Shown here: piece after piece, positions 46,566 through 55,406 of the stretch
How the letters are laid out: the number at the start of each line of letters is the position of its first letter
How positions within the stretch are numbered: the first letter of the stretch is position 1
Source of the DNA: Phytobacter palmae
Lineage (GTDB): Bacteria > Pseudomonadota > Gammaproteobacteria > Enterobacterales > Enterobacteriaceae
Assembly: GCA_900112785.1 (NCBI GenBank)
Contig: FONB01000015.1
Span: forward strand, 52,447 to 116,446
Reading direction: 5' to 3'
Length of the DNA: 64,000 nt
The notes under the pieces: model-generated
The model's input: the letters and a program-made list of their open reading frames with translations, nothing else
Told to the model about the DNA's origin: nothing
Database searches by the model: none
Made by a program: the position numbers and the translations under genes

Positions 46566-47519
46566 ATGGCTTTACGTTCATTAGGTACCACGGGTTTACA
46601 AATCCCCCGGCTGGTTTTTGGCGGTAACGTATTTGGCTGGACCGTGGATGAGAAGCAGAGTTTCAGTTTACTGGACGCGTTGCTGGAACGGGGCTTTACC
46701 GCTATCGACACCGCAGACGTTTATTCTGCGTGGGCACCAGGCAACAAAGGCGGTGAATCGGAAACCATTATTGGCAAGTGGTTTGCCGCACATCCTGGGG
46801 TGCGTGAAAAAGTCACCCTTTTTACGAAAGTCGGCGCTGATCTGGGGGAACCTGGCAAAAAAGGCCTTTCCGCGCGCTGGATTGAACAGGCAGTCAACGA
46901 CTCATTACGTCGCCTGCAAACCGACTATATCGACCTGTATTTCTCCCACTGGCCGGACAGCGAAACGCCGTATGACGAAACCCTGGGGGCATACCAGAAG
47001 CTGCTTAAAGCCGGCAAGATCCGTTCTGTCGGTGCGTCAAACCTCAATGCAGAACAGTTACAGGCTTCCCTGAAGGTGGCGGATGACAACGATTTGCCCC
47101 GCTACCAGGTGCTGCAACCGGAATATAACCTGTATGACCGTGACAGTTTTGAAGGAAAACTACAGGACTTAACGATTCGGGAAAATATCGGTGTGGTGAC
47201 CTATTACAGCCTGGCATCGGGTTTCCTGTCGGGCAAATACCGCAGCGAAAGCGATCTCAGCCAGAGCCAGCGCGGGCAGGGAATCAGCAAATATTTGAAT
47301 GCACGTGGCTTTGCCATTCTGGATGCCGTGGATAAGGTGGCGGCGAAACATAACGTGAAACCCGCTGAGGTAGCCCTTGCCTGGCTTATCGCTCAGCCCG
47401 GTGTGACAGCGCCTATCGCCAGCGCCACCAAAATTGCCCATGTGGAGAGCTTCGTGACGGCGGTATCGCTGACTCTGTCGAGCGAGGATATCGCAACACT
47501 GAATAACGCCGGTAAGTAA
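46566..47519 (+). CDS. Aldo/keto reductase
   Basis: A 317-residue AKR. The catalytic tetrad is visible: Asp and Tyr in IDTADVYSAW, Lys in TLFTKVGAD and His in YFSHWPDS. The C-terminal NADP phosphate-binding region is PIASATKIAHVES. The barrel fold is complete. It resembles YajO/Tas-like and plant-type AKR5-13 proteins. ATG 46566 has AAGG 9 bases upstream; the TTG at 46560 is less likely. The substrate is unknown. Confidence 0.9.
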   Translation: MALRSLGTTGLQIPRLVFGGNVFGWTVDEKQSFSLLDALLERGFTAIDTADVYSAWAPGNKGGESETIIGKWFAAHPGVREKVTLFTKVGADLGEPGKKGLSARWIEQAVNDSLRRLQTDYIDLYFSHWPDSETPYDETLGAYQKLLKAGKIRSVGASNLNAEQLQASLKVADDNDLPRYQVLQPEYNLYDRDSFEGKLQDLTIRENIGVVTYYSLASGFLSGKYRSESDLSQSQRGQGISKYLNARGFAILDAVDKVAAKHNVKPAEVALAWLIAQPGVTAPIASATKIAHVESFVTAVSLTLSSEDIATLNNAGK

Positions 47520-47526
47520 GGCGCAA

Positions 47527-47560
47527 ACCGGATGGTTATGTGCCATCCGGTACTCTTTTC
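47527..47560 (+). terminator. Terminator after the aldo/keto reductase gene
   Basis: ACCGGATGG / CCATCCGGT stem with a seven-base loop followed by ACTCTTTTCCC, a modest T tract. It begins 7 bases after the stop codon. Confidence 0.65.
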
Positions 47561-47736
47561 CCACCTAAAAATTGTAGTTTTGCATGACCTGAAACAATTT
47601 TTCCCGTCGTTCTGTTGGAGTTTTTGTCGCCTCTGCCGTTAACCATTTTGATGAACGCCACGTATTACCGCACAAGTCCGGCAGGTGATTGCCGCCGCGT
47701 AAGCGCCTTCTGACTTGTCGTTGGGGACAGGGAACA

Positions 47737-48657
47737 ATGAAGGAAAGTCACGCAAAGAAACACGACGTGCTGATTGAGCGACTGTGCGAAATTTTCTCGG
47801 TCCTTTATCAGGGAAATACCATCGATAAAGCATGGTTATGTACGAAATTTGGCATTACGGCGCGCACCGCGTATCGCGATCTGGCGCGGCTTGCCCACTT
47901 ACTGGATCAGGTTTCGCCTGGTCGCTATCGTCTGAGTACGCATCTGCTTCCGACCCTGCATACGGGGCATCTGGCGGAATTTGCTGATTTCGCGGGTGTT
48001 GCGCATCTTTTCCCACGCCGGGACGGGCAATCGCTGCGTAACAGCATGAAAAACCGGGATAACATCGCTTTTCATGGCGTCAGCAGCCGGGAGAATTACA
48101 CCATTGATGCTCTGATCGGCGAGCTCAATCAGGCTATTGCCGCCCGGCAGGAAGTCACGTACCACTACCGTGAAAAAAACCGCTGCGTCCAGCCGTATCG
48201 CTTAATAAATCATTATGGTTTGTGGTATCTGGCGGCAGTGGATGAGGGCACGCTAAAGGCTTTCGAGCTAGCGCTTATTTCCCGCTTTGCGCCTGGCACT
48301 AGCCGATTCAGAGCCGATCCGCAGGTGCTGGAGGAGCTTGAAGCAAGCTCGGGTATTCGCTTTGGCAAAAAGACAGAGGTGCAATTACGGATATCGCCAC
48401 ACGCAGCGAAATATGTCAGCCGACGCCCACTTTTTCCTGCCCAGCGTCTGCTGGAACGGCACGACGATGGCGGCATGACGATTTCATGTGACATTCGCGA
48501 CCCGCACACGCTGTTTCGCTGGCTACGCTACTGGCTTCCGGATGTCAGCATCCATTCGCCCGCTTCCCTGCGTGACGCGTTTAAGCAAGATTTACAACGG
48601 CGTTACGCCGAGGCTAGCGACGATATTGTTCATCCGATACCTGCTCAAGCCAGGTAA
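47737..48657 (+). CDS. WYL-domain transcriptional regulator
   Basis: A 306-residue regulator. The N-terminal winged helix (about residues 10-65, [17 protein letters not shown]) is followed by a WYL domain around [20 protein letters not shown] (about residues 168-187). The C-terminal WCX-type extension is at about 225-300. WYL proteins sense ligands or nucleic acids and often control stress or defence genes. No defence gene is adjacent, so its target is unknown. ATG 47737 follows CAGGGAAC. Its 3' end overlaps the convergent cupin gene by 44 bases. Confidence 0.85.
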   Translation: MKESHAKKHDVLIERLCEIFSVLYQGNTIDKAWLCTKFGITARTAYRDLARLAHLLDQVSPGRYRLSTHLLPTLHTGHLAEFADFAGVAHLFPRRDGQSLRNSMKNRDNIAFHGVSSRENYTIDALIGELNQAIAARQEVTYHYREKNRCVQPYRLINHYGLWYLAAVDEGTLKAFELALISRFAPGTSRFRADPQVLEELEASSGIRFGKKTEVQLRISPHAAKYVSRRPLFPAQRLLERHDDGGMTISCDIRDPHTLFRWLRYWLPDVSIHSPASLRDAFKQDLQRRYAEASDDIVHPIPAQAR

Positions 48658-49009
48658 CCGGGCTGCCGTTTTGTGATTCGGCGATAGCGATATGGGTCAT
48701 TGCATTCTCTGGCGTTGCGCCGTGCCAGTGCTTCACATCCTGGGGGATCCAGACGATATCGCCCTGGTTCATCTCCTGGATGGGTTCTCCTTCACACTGG
48801 ATCCAGCCTTTACCCTGGGTGATGATCAGCGTCTGGCCGAGTGGGTGGGTGTGCCATGCCGTGCGTGCGCCAGGTTCAAAGGTGACAATCGCGCCACCGA
48901 CGCGTGCCGGGGCATCGGTCTGGAACGGGGAATCGAGGCGTACGCGGCCAGTAAAATAAGCCTCCGGGCCGGGTGCGGAAGGGACAGAACCACTACGGAT
49001 AATTTTCAT
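48614..49009 (-). CDS. Cupin-domain protein
   Basis: A 131-residue single-domain RmlC-like cupin. Motif 1 is [16 protein letters not shown] with two metal-binding His. Motif 2 is [15 protein letters not shown]. These proteins (COG1917) bind a metal and may act as small dioxygenases, isomerases or hydroxynitrile-lyase-like enzymes. ATG 49009 follows AGGAGAGGAAA. It lies downstream of, and in the same orientation as, the LysR gene at 49194, 184 bases away. The reaction is not predictable. Confidence 0.85.
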   Translation of the reverse strand: MKIIRSGSVPSAPGPEAYFTGRVRLDSPFQTDAPARVGGAIVTFEPGARTAWHTHPLGQTLIITQGKGWIQCEGEPIQEMNQGDIVWIPQDVKHWHGATPENAMTHIAIAESQNGSPVTWLEQVSDEQYRR

Positions 49010-49193
49010 TTTCCTCTCCTCAAAGGTAAAAACCGCAGGGTTAAGTTTATGCGGCATTGCCGGGATTTGATTAGCCGGGGAAATCAAAAGGAGCTCTGAG
49101 ATACATTCATGAGTGTCTCAGACAGAGGTTTTCCCCCTGTCGTGCCTTAACGCTGACGAGGGTGAAAAGTTCCAGCATCACCACCGCCCGGGA

Positions 49194-50093
49194 TTACAGT
49201 CTCGTCAACGTCGCAAAATAAGTGGCCAGACTATCAATCAGCGCCCTGACCGCAGGCGGCAACCCTTTGCGCGTGGTGAATACCAGATGGACAATCCCCG
49301 GTACGCTGCGCCACTGCGGGAATACCTGTACCAGCTCTCCCTTCTCTAATGCGCGATGGCAAAAGTGCTCCGGCAGAAATGCCACGCCGAGTCCCTGGCT
49401 TGCCGCCGTGCGCACCGCCGCAAAATCACTACAACTCATCATCGGTTCATGACGAAATAGCATGCTCTGCTTGTCGCGGTTTTCCAGCGGCCACTCCGCT
49501 TCGGTGTCGCCATCATTGGTACTGAGAGTGGGGAGGGTATTGAGCGTGGCGATATCCTCTCCTGCACGCCTCGCCAGCGCCGGGCTTGCCACCAGGATAC
49601 GGTGCGAAATACCCAGCGTGCGCATGATGAGTTCCGCATCGCTATTAAGCTGCGTGCGCACCCGCAGGGCCACATCAATACGCTCATTAATCAAATCCAC
49701 GGGCCTGTCGAGAGCAAGAATTTGCAGCCGGACCTTCGGATAGCGGTGCATATAGGCCATCAGCGTGTCGGAAACCACTTCCACCATCCCGGTCGGACAG
49801 CTAAAGCGTACCAGGCCATGCGGCTCGGAATGGGCATTCACAATTAACGCTTCTGCTTGTTCAGCCTCTTGCAGCATAGCCCGGCAGCGTTGATAAAACG
49901 CCTCGCCCACTTCCGTGACGCGAAAACGGCGGCTGGTTCGCTCAATCAACCGTACACCGAGTCGAGATTCCAGCTCGCTAATTCGGCGGCTGAGTTTTGA
50001 TTTCGGTTCGTGCAGTGCCCTGCCTGCGGCGGCAAACCCGCCGTGGCGTACCACCTCGGCAAAATAGCGATAGTCATTCAGATCGGTACGCAT
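49194..50093 (-). CDS. LysR-family regulator of the adjacent SDR gene
   Basis: A 299-residue LysR protein. The helix-turn-helix is at about residues 16-35 (GGFAAAGRALHEPKSKLSRR). It starts at ATG 50093 with GAGG 5 bases upstream; GTG 50099 is a less likely start. It is divergent from the SDR at 50211 with 117 bases between, containing CATCGTTCTTTTAATAGAACGAT, an inverted repeat around GTTCT/AGAAC (about 50104-50126). The last is a candidate LysR site. The effector is unknown. Confidence 0.87.
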   Translation of the reverse strand: MRTDLNDYRYFAEVVRHGGFAAAGRALHEPKSKLSRRISELESRLGVRLIERTSRRFRVTEVGEAFYQRCRAMLQEAEQAEALIVNAHSEPHGLVRFSCPTGMVEVVSDTLMAYMHRYPKVRLQILALDRPVDLINERIDVALRVRTQLNSDAELIMRTLGISHRILVASPALARRAGEDIATLNTLPTLSTNDGDTEAEWPLENRDKQSMLFRHEPMMSCSDFAAVRTAASQGLGVAFLPEHFCHRALEKGELVQVFPQWRSVPGIVHLVFTTRKGLPPAVRALIDSLATYFATLTRL

Positions 50094-50210
50094 TGTCACC
50101 TCATCGTTCTTTTAATAGAACGATAGGTAGCATAATTGCTATCTTTTTGCACCATCGTTCCACTGGTATCTTCATCATCACTAACCCAACGGAATAAACC
50201 GGAGCTTAAG

Positions 50211-50960
50211 ATGAACAGATACAGCAACAAAGTCGTGGTAGTCACTGGTGGTACAAGCGGTATTGGTCTGGCTACAGCAAAAGCCTTCGCAGCAGAAGGG
50301 GCGCATGTTTATATCACCGGACGTCGCCAGGAAGCACTGGACAACGCGGTACAGGCAATCAGCGGCAACGTGGTCGGCGTGCGTGGCGATATGGGGCAAC
50401 TGGCCGATATCGACCATCTCTATGATGTCATTCAGCAACAGCATGGTCAGATTGATGTGCTGGTGGCAAATGCAGGCGGCGGCGACTTTGCGCCTCTTGG
50501 TGAAATCACTGAACAGCATTATGAACAGACTTTTAACACCAACGTCAAAGGTGTGCTCTTTACAGTGCAAAAAGCGCTGCCGCTGCTCAAAGATGGCGCC
50601 TCCATTGTATTGACGGCCTCGACAACCAGCGTGAAAGGTACCCCGGCATTTAGCGTTTATTCGGCCACCAAAGCAGCGGTACGTAACTTCGCCCGTAGCT
50701 GGATTCTGGATCTTAAACCGCGTCGTATTCGCGTCAATGCCGTCAGCCCTGGCCTGACGGACACCGCAGGTCTTAACGAACTGTTTGGTGGCGGCGAACA
50801 GGCAGAAGGCACCAAATCCTGGCTTTCTGAACAGGTACCGTCAGGCCGTATTGGTCAGCCTTCTGAGGTTGCCAGTGCCATCGCGTTCCTCGCCTCGGAT
50901 GACGCGAGCTATATCAATGGTATCGAGCTGTTCGTCGATGGCGGCCTGGCGCAGATTTGA
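50211..50960 (+). CDS. Short-chain dehydrogenase/reductase
   Basis: A 249-residue classical SDR. The cofactor motif is TGGTSGIGLA (residues about 12-21). The NAG motif is NAGGGDF. The catalytic Ser-Tyr-Lys are in LTASTTSV and YSATKAAV. The C-terminus INGIELFVDGGLAQI fits the glucose-dehydrogenase type. ATG 50211 follows GGAG. It is paired with a divergent LysR gene, a common aldehyde or xenobiotic stress layout. The substrate is unknown. Confidence 0.92.
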   Translation: MNRYSNKVVVVTGGTSGIGLATAKAFAAEGAHVYITGRRQEALDNAVQAISGNVVGVRGDMGQLADIDHLYDVIQQQHGQIDVLVANAGGGDFAPLGEITEQHYEQTFNTNVKGVLFTVQKALPLLKDGASIVLTASTTSVKGTPAFSVYSATKAAVRNFARSWILDLKPRRIRVNAVSPGLTDTAGLNELFGGGEQAEGTKSWLSEQVPSGRIGQPSEVASAIAFLASDDASYINGIELFVDGGLAQI

Positions 50961-50967
50961 CGTACAA

Positions 50968-51003
50968 GCATTGCCCCGCATTAAGAAAGGTGCGGGGCAA
51001 TGC
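50968..51003. terminator. Strong hairpin after the SDR gene
   Basis: GCATTGCCCCGCA / TGCGGGGCAATGC, a 13-bp perfect stem with a ten-base loop, 8 bases after the stop. There is no T tract after it. It may terminate by itself or protect the mRNA 3' end. Confidence 0.6.
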
Positions 51004-51184
51004 CGTAGATCTTATGCATGAAGCCGCAACACATTCCGGGCAAATTCAGCCAGAGCTGGCAAAACCCGGTATACCTCCTGGCCCTGCTTACGCTCGTTCG
51101 CAGGGATTAATGCTGGTCACTAACAATATGCACGAATTTGAACGTATTCCTGGGATTCGTTTGTCTTACTGGACGATTCAATGA
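51003..51184 (+). pseudogene. Remnant of a VapC/MvpT PIN-domain toxin gene
   Basis: The frame reads DLMHEAATHSGQIQPELAK..., then YARSQGLMLVTNN and HEFERIPGIRLSYW. This lines up with the C-terminal half of VapC (MvpT) toxins (ATHTGQIRAELARQG, ARSRGLIIVTNNTREFERV). A short segment is missing where VapC has GPFDQMIAGHA, including a PIN active-site Asp. The N-terminal half and vapB are absent. It is therefore a dead toxin fragment. It begins right after the SDR hairpin. Confidence 0.82.
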
Positions 51185-51221
51185 TGCCTGCTGTGAGCCT
51201 CAGAATAGACTCCCTTTGTAT

Positions 51222-51258
51222 TATTTATGCATAAAATGCAAAAGCATTTCCATAAATA
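51222..51258. repeat. Imperfect inverted repeat before the ABC operon
   Basis: TATTTATGCATAAAATGC pairs with GCATTTCCATAAATA apart from a three-base bulge. It lies about 150 bases before the permease gene in AT-rich DNA and could be an operator. The rest of 51185-51399 shows only AT-rich promoter-like sequence. Confidence 0.5.
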
Positions 51259-51399
51259 GCAATTGTTAAAAGTAACTATCCATTCCTGGTATATCTCGAT
51301 ACATCCGCAAATTCCTCGTGGTAGACTTGCCTGATAAAATATATCTATGCCATTTAATTTATAACAACTGAAAATAATAATTTTCAGGGAAGGTGAAGT

Positions 51400-52098
51400 G
51401 TGCCTGATTGGTTATCTCTAGCAATAGATTCATTTTGGCCAATGCTGTATGCCGGGCTGACATTTACTATTCCGTTAACGTTAATTACTTTCGTCCTTGG
51501 ATTAATTCTGGGATTTGTCGTGGCGTTAATTCGCTTATATGGTCCGGCACCGCTGAAAAGTGCGGTGCGCTTTTATGTCTGGATTATTCGCGGCACGCCG
51601 CTGCTGGTACAACTGTTCCTTATTTTCTACGCCCTGCCGAATGCGGGCATCACGCTGGATGCGTTTCCGTCGGCGGTAATTGGCTTTACGCTGAATATTG
51701 GTGCCTATACATCGGAAGTGATCCGCGCGACGCTTCTCTCGGTGCCGAAAGGCCAGTGGGAAGCGGCGCATTCCATCAGCATGAGCTGGAGCCAGTCGCT
51801 GCGCCATATTATTTTGCCGCAGGCGGCGCGCGTGGCGGTGCCGCCGTTATCAAACACCTTTATTTCGCTGGTCAAAGACACTTCGCTGGCATCGGTCATT
51901 ACGGTTCCGGAGATGTTCCTCGCCGCGCAGCGTATTGCCGCCGTCACCTATCAACCCCTTATTCTTTATAGCGAAGCTGCACTGCTCTATCTGCTGATTA
52001 GCTCCGTCTTATCGTATTTACAGTCACAGCTGGAAACCCGATTAGAAAGAAATACCGTGGCTAAGGAAAATAATAATGATAACGCTATCCGGACTTGA
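51400..52098 (+). CDS. Amino-acid ABC transporter permease (TcyL/YecS-like)
   Basis: A 232-residue HisM-type permease with about five membrane segments. The ABC-interaction (EAA) loop is GQWEAAHSISMSWSQSLRHIILPQA (core EAAHSISMSWSQ). It is close to the cystine permease YecS in layout (RGTPLLVQLFLIFYALP, LPPLSNTFISLVKDTSLAS-like). GTG 51400 is the start, with GGGAAGGTG upstream. It overlaps the ATPase gene by 23 bases. It probably imports cystine or another polar amino acid. Confidence 0.9.
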   Translation: MPDWLSLAIDSFWPMLYAGLTFTIPLTLITFVLGLILGFVVALIRLYGPAPLKSAVRFYVWIIRGTPLLVQLFLIFYALPNAGITLDAFPSAVIGFTLNIGAYTSEVIRATLLSVPKGQWEAAHSISMSWSQSLRHIILPQAARVAVPPLSNTFISLVKDTSLASVITVPEMFLAAQRIAAVTYQPLILYSEAALLYLLISSVLSYLQSQLETRLERNTVAKENNNDNAIRT

Positions 52099-52843
52099 GA
52101 AAAGTTTTGGTTTGCAAAAAGTTCTGCACAATATTTCTCTTACTCTACCGGAAGGAAGCGTCACGGCATTAATTGGCCCCTCCGGCAGTGGAAAAAGTAC
52201 ATTGCTACGTTGTGTCAATTTGCTGGAAATTCCACAGGCTGGAACGCTGCAAATTGGCAGTGAAAATATTTCATTTAACGGACATGTCAGACCGAAGAAA
52301 AAAGATATCCGGCGTATCTGCCAGCAGACCGGCATGGTCTTTCAGAACTTCCAGCTCTTTCCGCACTTAACGGTGCTGGACAACATTATGCGTGGGCTGG
52401 TGGTAGTACAGAAATGGCCGCTCACCAGAGCCAAAGCGAGGGCGGAAGAGCTACTCACCAAAGTTGGCATGCTGCACAAGCGCGACGCCTGGCCAGCCAT
52501 GCTCTCCGGTGGCCAGCAGCAGCGCGTGGCCATCGCCCGTGCACTGGCTCCGTCGCCAAAAGTTTTGCTTTGCGACGAGCCGACGTCGGCACTTGACCCG
52601 GAATTATCCCTGGAGGTTGTGGCCGTACTGCGACAGCTCGCCCAGGAGGGCACCACCATGCTCATGGCGACACATGACTTAAGGCTGGCGGCCAATATTG
52701 CCAACCAGGTGGTGTTCCTCGAGTCCGGACACATTGTAGAGAGCGGCACCTCAAAGGCTATCTTCACCCAGGCGAAGAAGACGCGAACACAGCTGTTTAT
52801 TTCCACCCTGACCGACACCCTTCCCGATTCATGGGAAATTTAA
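52076..52843 (+). CDS. Amino-acid ABC transporter ATP-binding protein (TcyN/YecC-like)
   Basis: A 255-residue ABC ATPase. Walker A is GPSGSGKST, the Q loop is VFQNFQLFPH, the signature is LSGGQQQRVAIARAL, and Walker B is VLLCDEPTSALDP, followed by the switch His in MATHDL. It begins inside the permease gene, so the two are coupled. It powers the transporter with the permease and the binding protein that follows. Confidence 0.95.
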   Translation: MITLSGLEKSFGLQKVLHNISLTLPEGSVTALIGPSGSGKSTLLRCVNLLEIPQAGTLQIGSENISFNGHVRPKKKDIRRICQQTGMVFQNFQLFPHLTVLDNIMRGLVVVQKWPLTRAKARAEELLTKVGMLHKRDAWPAMLSGGQQQRVAIARALAPSPKVLLCDEPTSALDPELSLEVVAVLRQLAQEGTTMLMATHDLRLAANIANQVVFLESGHIVESGTSKAIFTQAKKTRTQLFISTLTDTLPDSWEI

Positions 52844-52874
52844 AACAACAACACGGCAACCTTTTAAGGAGCTA

Positions 52875-53651
52875 ATGATGAAGATATTCGTTACTGCACT
52901 GCTGGCCACCGCCATCCAACTGAGCGTTTCTCATGCTGCTTTTGCAGCAAACGATCTGTCCGGTATCAAATCTGCCGGGGTGTTGAAAATCGGCACCGAA
53001 GGCACCTATCCGCCGTTCACTTACCATGACGCCTCCGGAAAACTGGTGGGGTTTGATGTGGAAATCGGCCGTGAAATCGCCAGGCGTATTGGGGTGAAAG
53101 CTGAATTTGTCGAAGGCAAATGGGATGGCCTGATTGCCGGGCTGGACGCTAAACGTTACGACGCGGTCATTAACCAGGTATCGATTACTCCGGAGCGTCA
53201 GGCGAAATTTGCTTTCTCCGAGCCTTATATCTCCTCTAAAGCGGTGCTGATCGTGAATAGCAATAATACGACGATCAAGAGCTTCGATGACCTCAAAGGC
53301 AAGAAATCCGCCCACACGCTGACCAGTAACTATGCTCAACTGGCGCGTAAATACGGCGCGGAAGTGGTAGGTACAGATGGCTTTGATCAGTCGGTGTCGC
53401 TGGTTGCGCAGGGACGCGCGGACGCCACTATCAACGATAACCTGTCGTTCCTGGACTTCAAAAAACACAAGCCGGATGCACCGGTGAAAATTGTGGCGGC
53501 GCAAAATGATGCTGAACAGGTGGGCGTACTGATTCGTAAGAATGATGCGGAACTGCAACAAGCGATCAATAAAGCCCTCGACGGCATTAAATCCGACGGA
53601 ACATACCAGAAGATATCCACTACCTACTTCGGGACCGATGTGTCGAAATAA
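52875..53651 (+). CDS. Periplasmic amino-acid-binding protein (FliY/TcyJ-like)
   Basis: A 258-residue solute-binding protein. The signal peptide (FVTALLATAIQLSVSHAAFA, cleaved about residue 24) precedes a two-lobe fold, cluster 3: LKIGTEGTYPPFTYHD, GFDVEIGREIARRIG and GKWDGLIAGLDAKRYD. It resembles FliY/TcyJ, the cystine-binding protein. It ends the three-gene transporter operon, so cystine or a related amino acid is likely. Two adjacent Met codons begin the frame, with AAGGAG just upstream. Confidence 0.92.
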   Translation: MMKIFVTALLATAIQLSVSHAAFAANDLSGIKSAGVLKIGTEGTYPPFTYHDASGKLVGFDVEIGREIARRIGVKAEFVEGKWDGLIAGLDAKRYDAVINQVSITPERQAKFAFSEPYISSKAVLIVNSNNTTIKSFDDLKGKKSAHTLTSNYAQLARKYGAEVVGTDGFDQSVSLVAQGRADATINDNLSFLDFKKHKPDAPVKIVAAQNDAEQVGVLIRKNDAELQQAINKALDGIKSDGTYQKISTTYFGTDVSK

Positions 53652-53961
53652 CAGACGTATGGCGCCGCTGTAGATTTTGAGGAAGGAGAGCGCACAGCAT
53701 GTAAAAAGGCAGCAGATGCACGGGAGAACCGAGGGTAATTTGCTGCCAAAAGTACAACCGTTGCTGCGCTTTTCTCTTTAATTTGGCAAGGATAAAGAAC
53801 GGGGCGATGAAGGTGATGATGAAATGAAAGCCTGTTATTCAGTCTCTCTGAGGGAGTCTGCGCGATTTGCTCCCTCTTCCTGAGGAAGAGGGAGGGTGGG
53901 GGAGATGCCCACGCGGCAGGCAGCCTGACGGTGGAGCAGATCCCCCGGATGGGGACATAAC
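53652..53961. other. Intergenic region with hairpin repeat and coding-like fragment
   Basis: The gap of 310 bases contains the palindrome CTCCCTCTTCC / GGAAGAGGGAG (53870-53894), a member of the CTCCC hairpin family seen at 44454 and 59252. On the minus strand, 53838 down to about 53652 reads as a hydrophobic, start-less frame (for example FIITFIAPFFILAKL, HLLPFYMLCALLP) and may be a degraded membrane-protein gene. No intact gene is seen. Confidence 0.5.
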
Positions 53962-55311
53962 TTACATCACCATACTCGCTAACAGGATAAACAGCAGGCC
54001 GCAGATGGAGAGCAGCGTTGACATGAGCGTCCAGGACAACAACGTCTCTTTGGTGGTCAGGCCGAAGAAATCCTTAATCATCCAGAAACTGGCATCGTTC
54101 ACATGTGAACAGATGCAGGAACCTGCCCCCGTTGCCAGCGTAATCAGCGCCAGATTGGTGTGGGGATGCGCCGCCAGCAATGGAATAACCAGCCCGGCGG
54201 TGGAGATCGCCGCCACTGTGGCTGAACCCAGGCAGATCCTCAGGAACGCCGCCACACCCCAGGCCATCAGAATGGGGTTGATATCCATCCCTGATACCAG
54301 CGTGGAAATGTACTGACCCACCCCGGAATCAATCAATACCTGTTTAAACGCACCGCCGCCGCCGATAATCAACAGCAGACCGGCAATTCCGGCAATCGCT
54401 TTACTGCAGGAGTCCATCAGTTCCGAAATGGTTTTCCCGCGCCCTACACCCATGGTGTAAATCGCGAACAACAGCGAAATCAGCATGGCGATGGTGGAGT
54501 TCCCCAGAAACAGGAAGATGTTATACAGCATGCCAGGATCGCCTGCGTCTTTCGGGCGCGCCATCTGCATAATGGTCACCAGCGCCATCAAAATAACCGG
54601 CAGCATGGCGGTCAAAAAGCTAATGCCAAACCCTGGCATTTCGCTCTCGGTAAAGCTCCTGGTGGCACCGAGAGAGGCAATATTGCCCTCTTTTTTAAAG
54701 GCATCCGGAATCAATCGCTGACACACTTTATTCAACAGCGGGCCGCAGAGAATAAAGGTCGGAATGCCCACGATAATACCGTAAATCAAGACCATACCGA
54801 CATCTGCGCCATATTCACGGGCGATCACGGTCGGTCCCGGATGCGGCGGCAGGAAACCGTGCGCGACCAGCAAACCGGAAAGCATCGGCACGCACATATA
54901 CATCGGTGATATTTTTGCTTCGCGGGCGATAGCAAAAATAATAGGTACCAGCAGGATCAGGCCAACTTCGAAAAAGAGCGCAATACCGACGATAAACGCC
55001 GAACAGACCACCGCCCAGTCGAGTTTCTTTGCGCCGAAATATTTCAGCATGGTCAGCGCGATGCGCTGCGCGCCGCCAGCGTCAGATAACAGACGCCCGA
55101 GCATCACGCCGAAGCCAAATATCAAACCTATATGACCTAACGTACCGCCAAGCCCTGATTCGACCGAAGCAACAACTTTATTCAGGTTCATTCCACTGGC
55201 GATGGCGACCCCGATTGAGACGATAATTAACGAAACAAAAGTATTTAGTTTTATTCTTATAGTTAAAAGCAGGAGTACAGCAATACCTGCCACGACGATA
55301 AATAGTGGCAT
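53962..55311 (-). CDS. yjhF: GntP-family sugar-acid permease (YjhF-type)
   Basis: A 449-residue gluconate:H+ symporter-family protein with about 12-14 membrane segments. Signatures are [51 protein letters not shown] and [11 protein letters not shown]. It follows the dehydratase and aldolase genes in the same order as E. coli yjhI-yjhH-yjhG-yjhF, so it should import D-xylonate or a related sugar acid. Confidence 0.9.
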   Translation of the reverse strand: MPLFIVVAGIAVLLLLTIRIKLNTFVSLIIVSIGVAIASGMNLNKVVASVESGLGGTLGHIGLIFGFGVMLGRLLSDAGGAQRIALTMLKYFGAKKLDWAVVCSAFIVGIALFFEVGLILLVPIIFAIAREAKISPMYMCVPMLSGLLVAHGFLPPHPGPTVIAREYGADVGMVLIYGIIVGIPTFILCGPLLNKVCQRLIPDAFKKEGNIASLGATRSFTESEMPGFGISFLTAMLPVILMALVTIMQMARPKDAGDPGMLYNIFLFLGNSTIAMLISLLFAIYTMGVGRGKTISELMDSCSKAIAGIAGLLLIIGGGGAFKQVLIDSGVGQYISTLVSGMDINPILMAWGVAAFLRICLGSATVAAISTAGLVIPLLAAHPHTNLALITLATGAGSCICSHVNDASFWMIKDFFGLTTKETLLSWTLMSTLLSICGLLFILLASMVM

Positions 55312-55406
55312 AACGTCCTCTCTTTCCAGGATACAGATGTGAGCTACCAGACTGCCTGAACCAGGCAGTCGAATAATAAAAAACTTAATAATGGGTATGA
55401 CTTAAC

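Noticed and set aside
48692..49099. 135-codon plus-strand frame opposite the cupin gene
   Set aside because: The minus-strand cupin has clear motifs and ribosome site; the plus frame has none.
53867..54316. 149-codon plus-strand frame opposite the permease gene
   Set aside because: It is mostly antisense to the GntP-family permease, and its start lies in the hairpin repeat.
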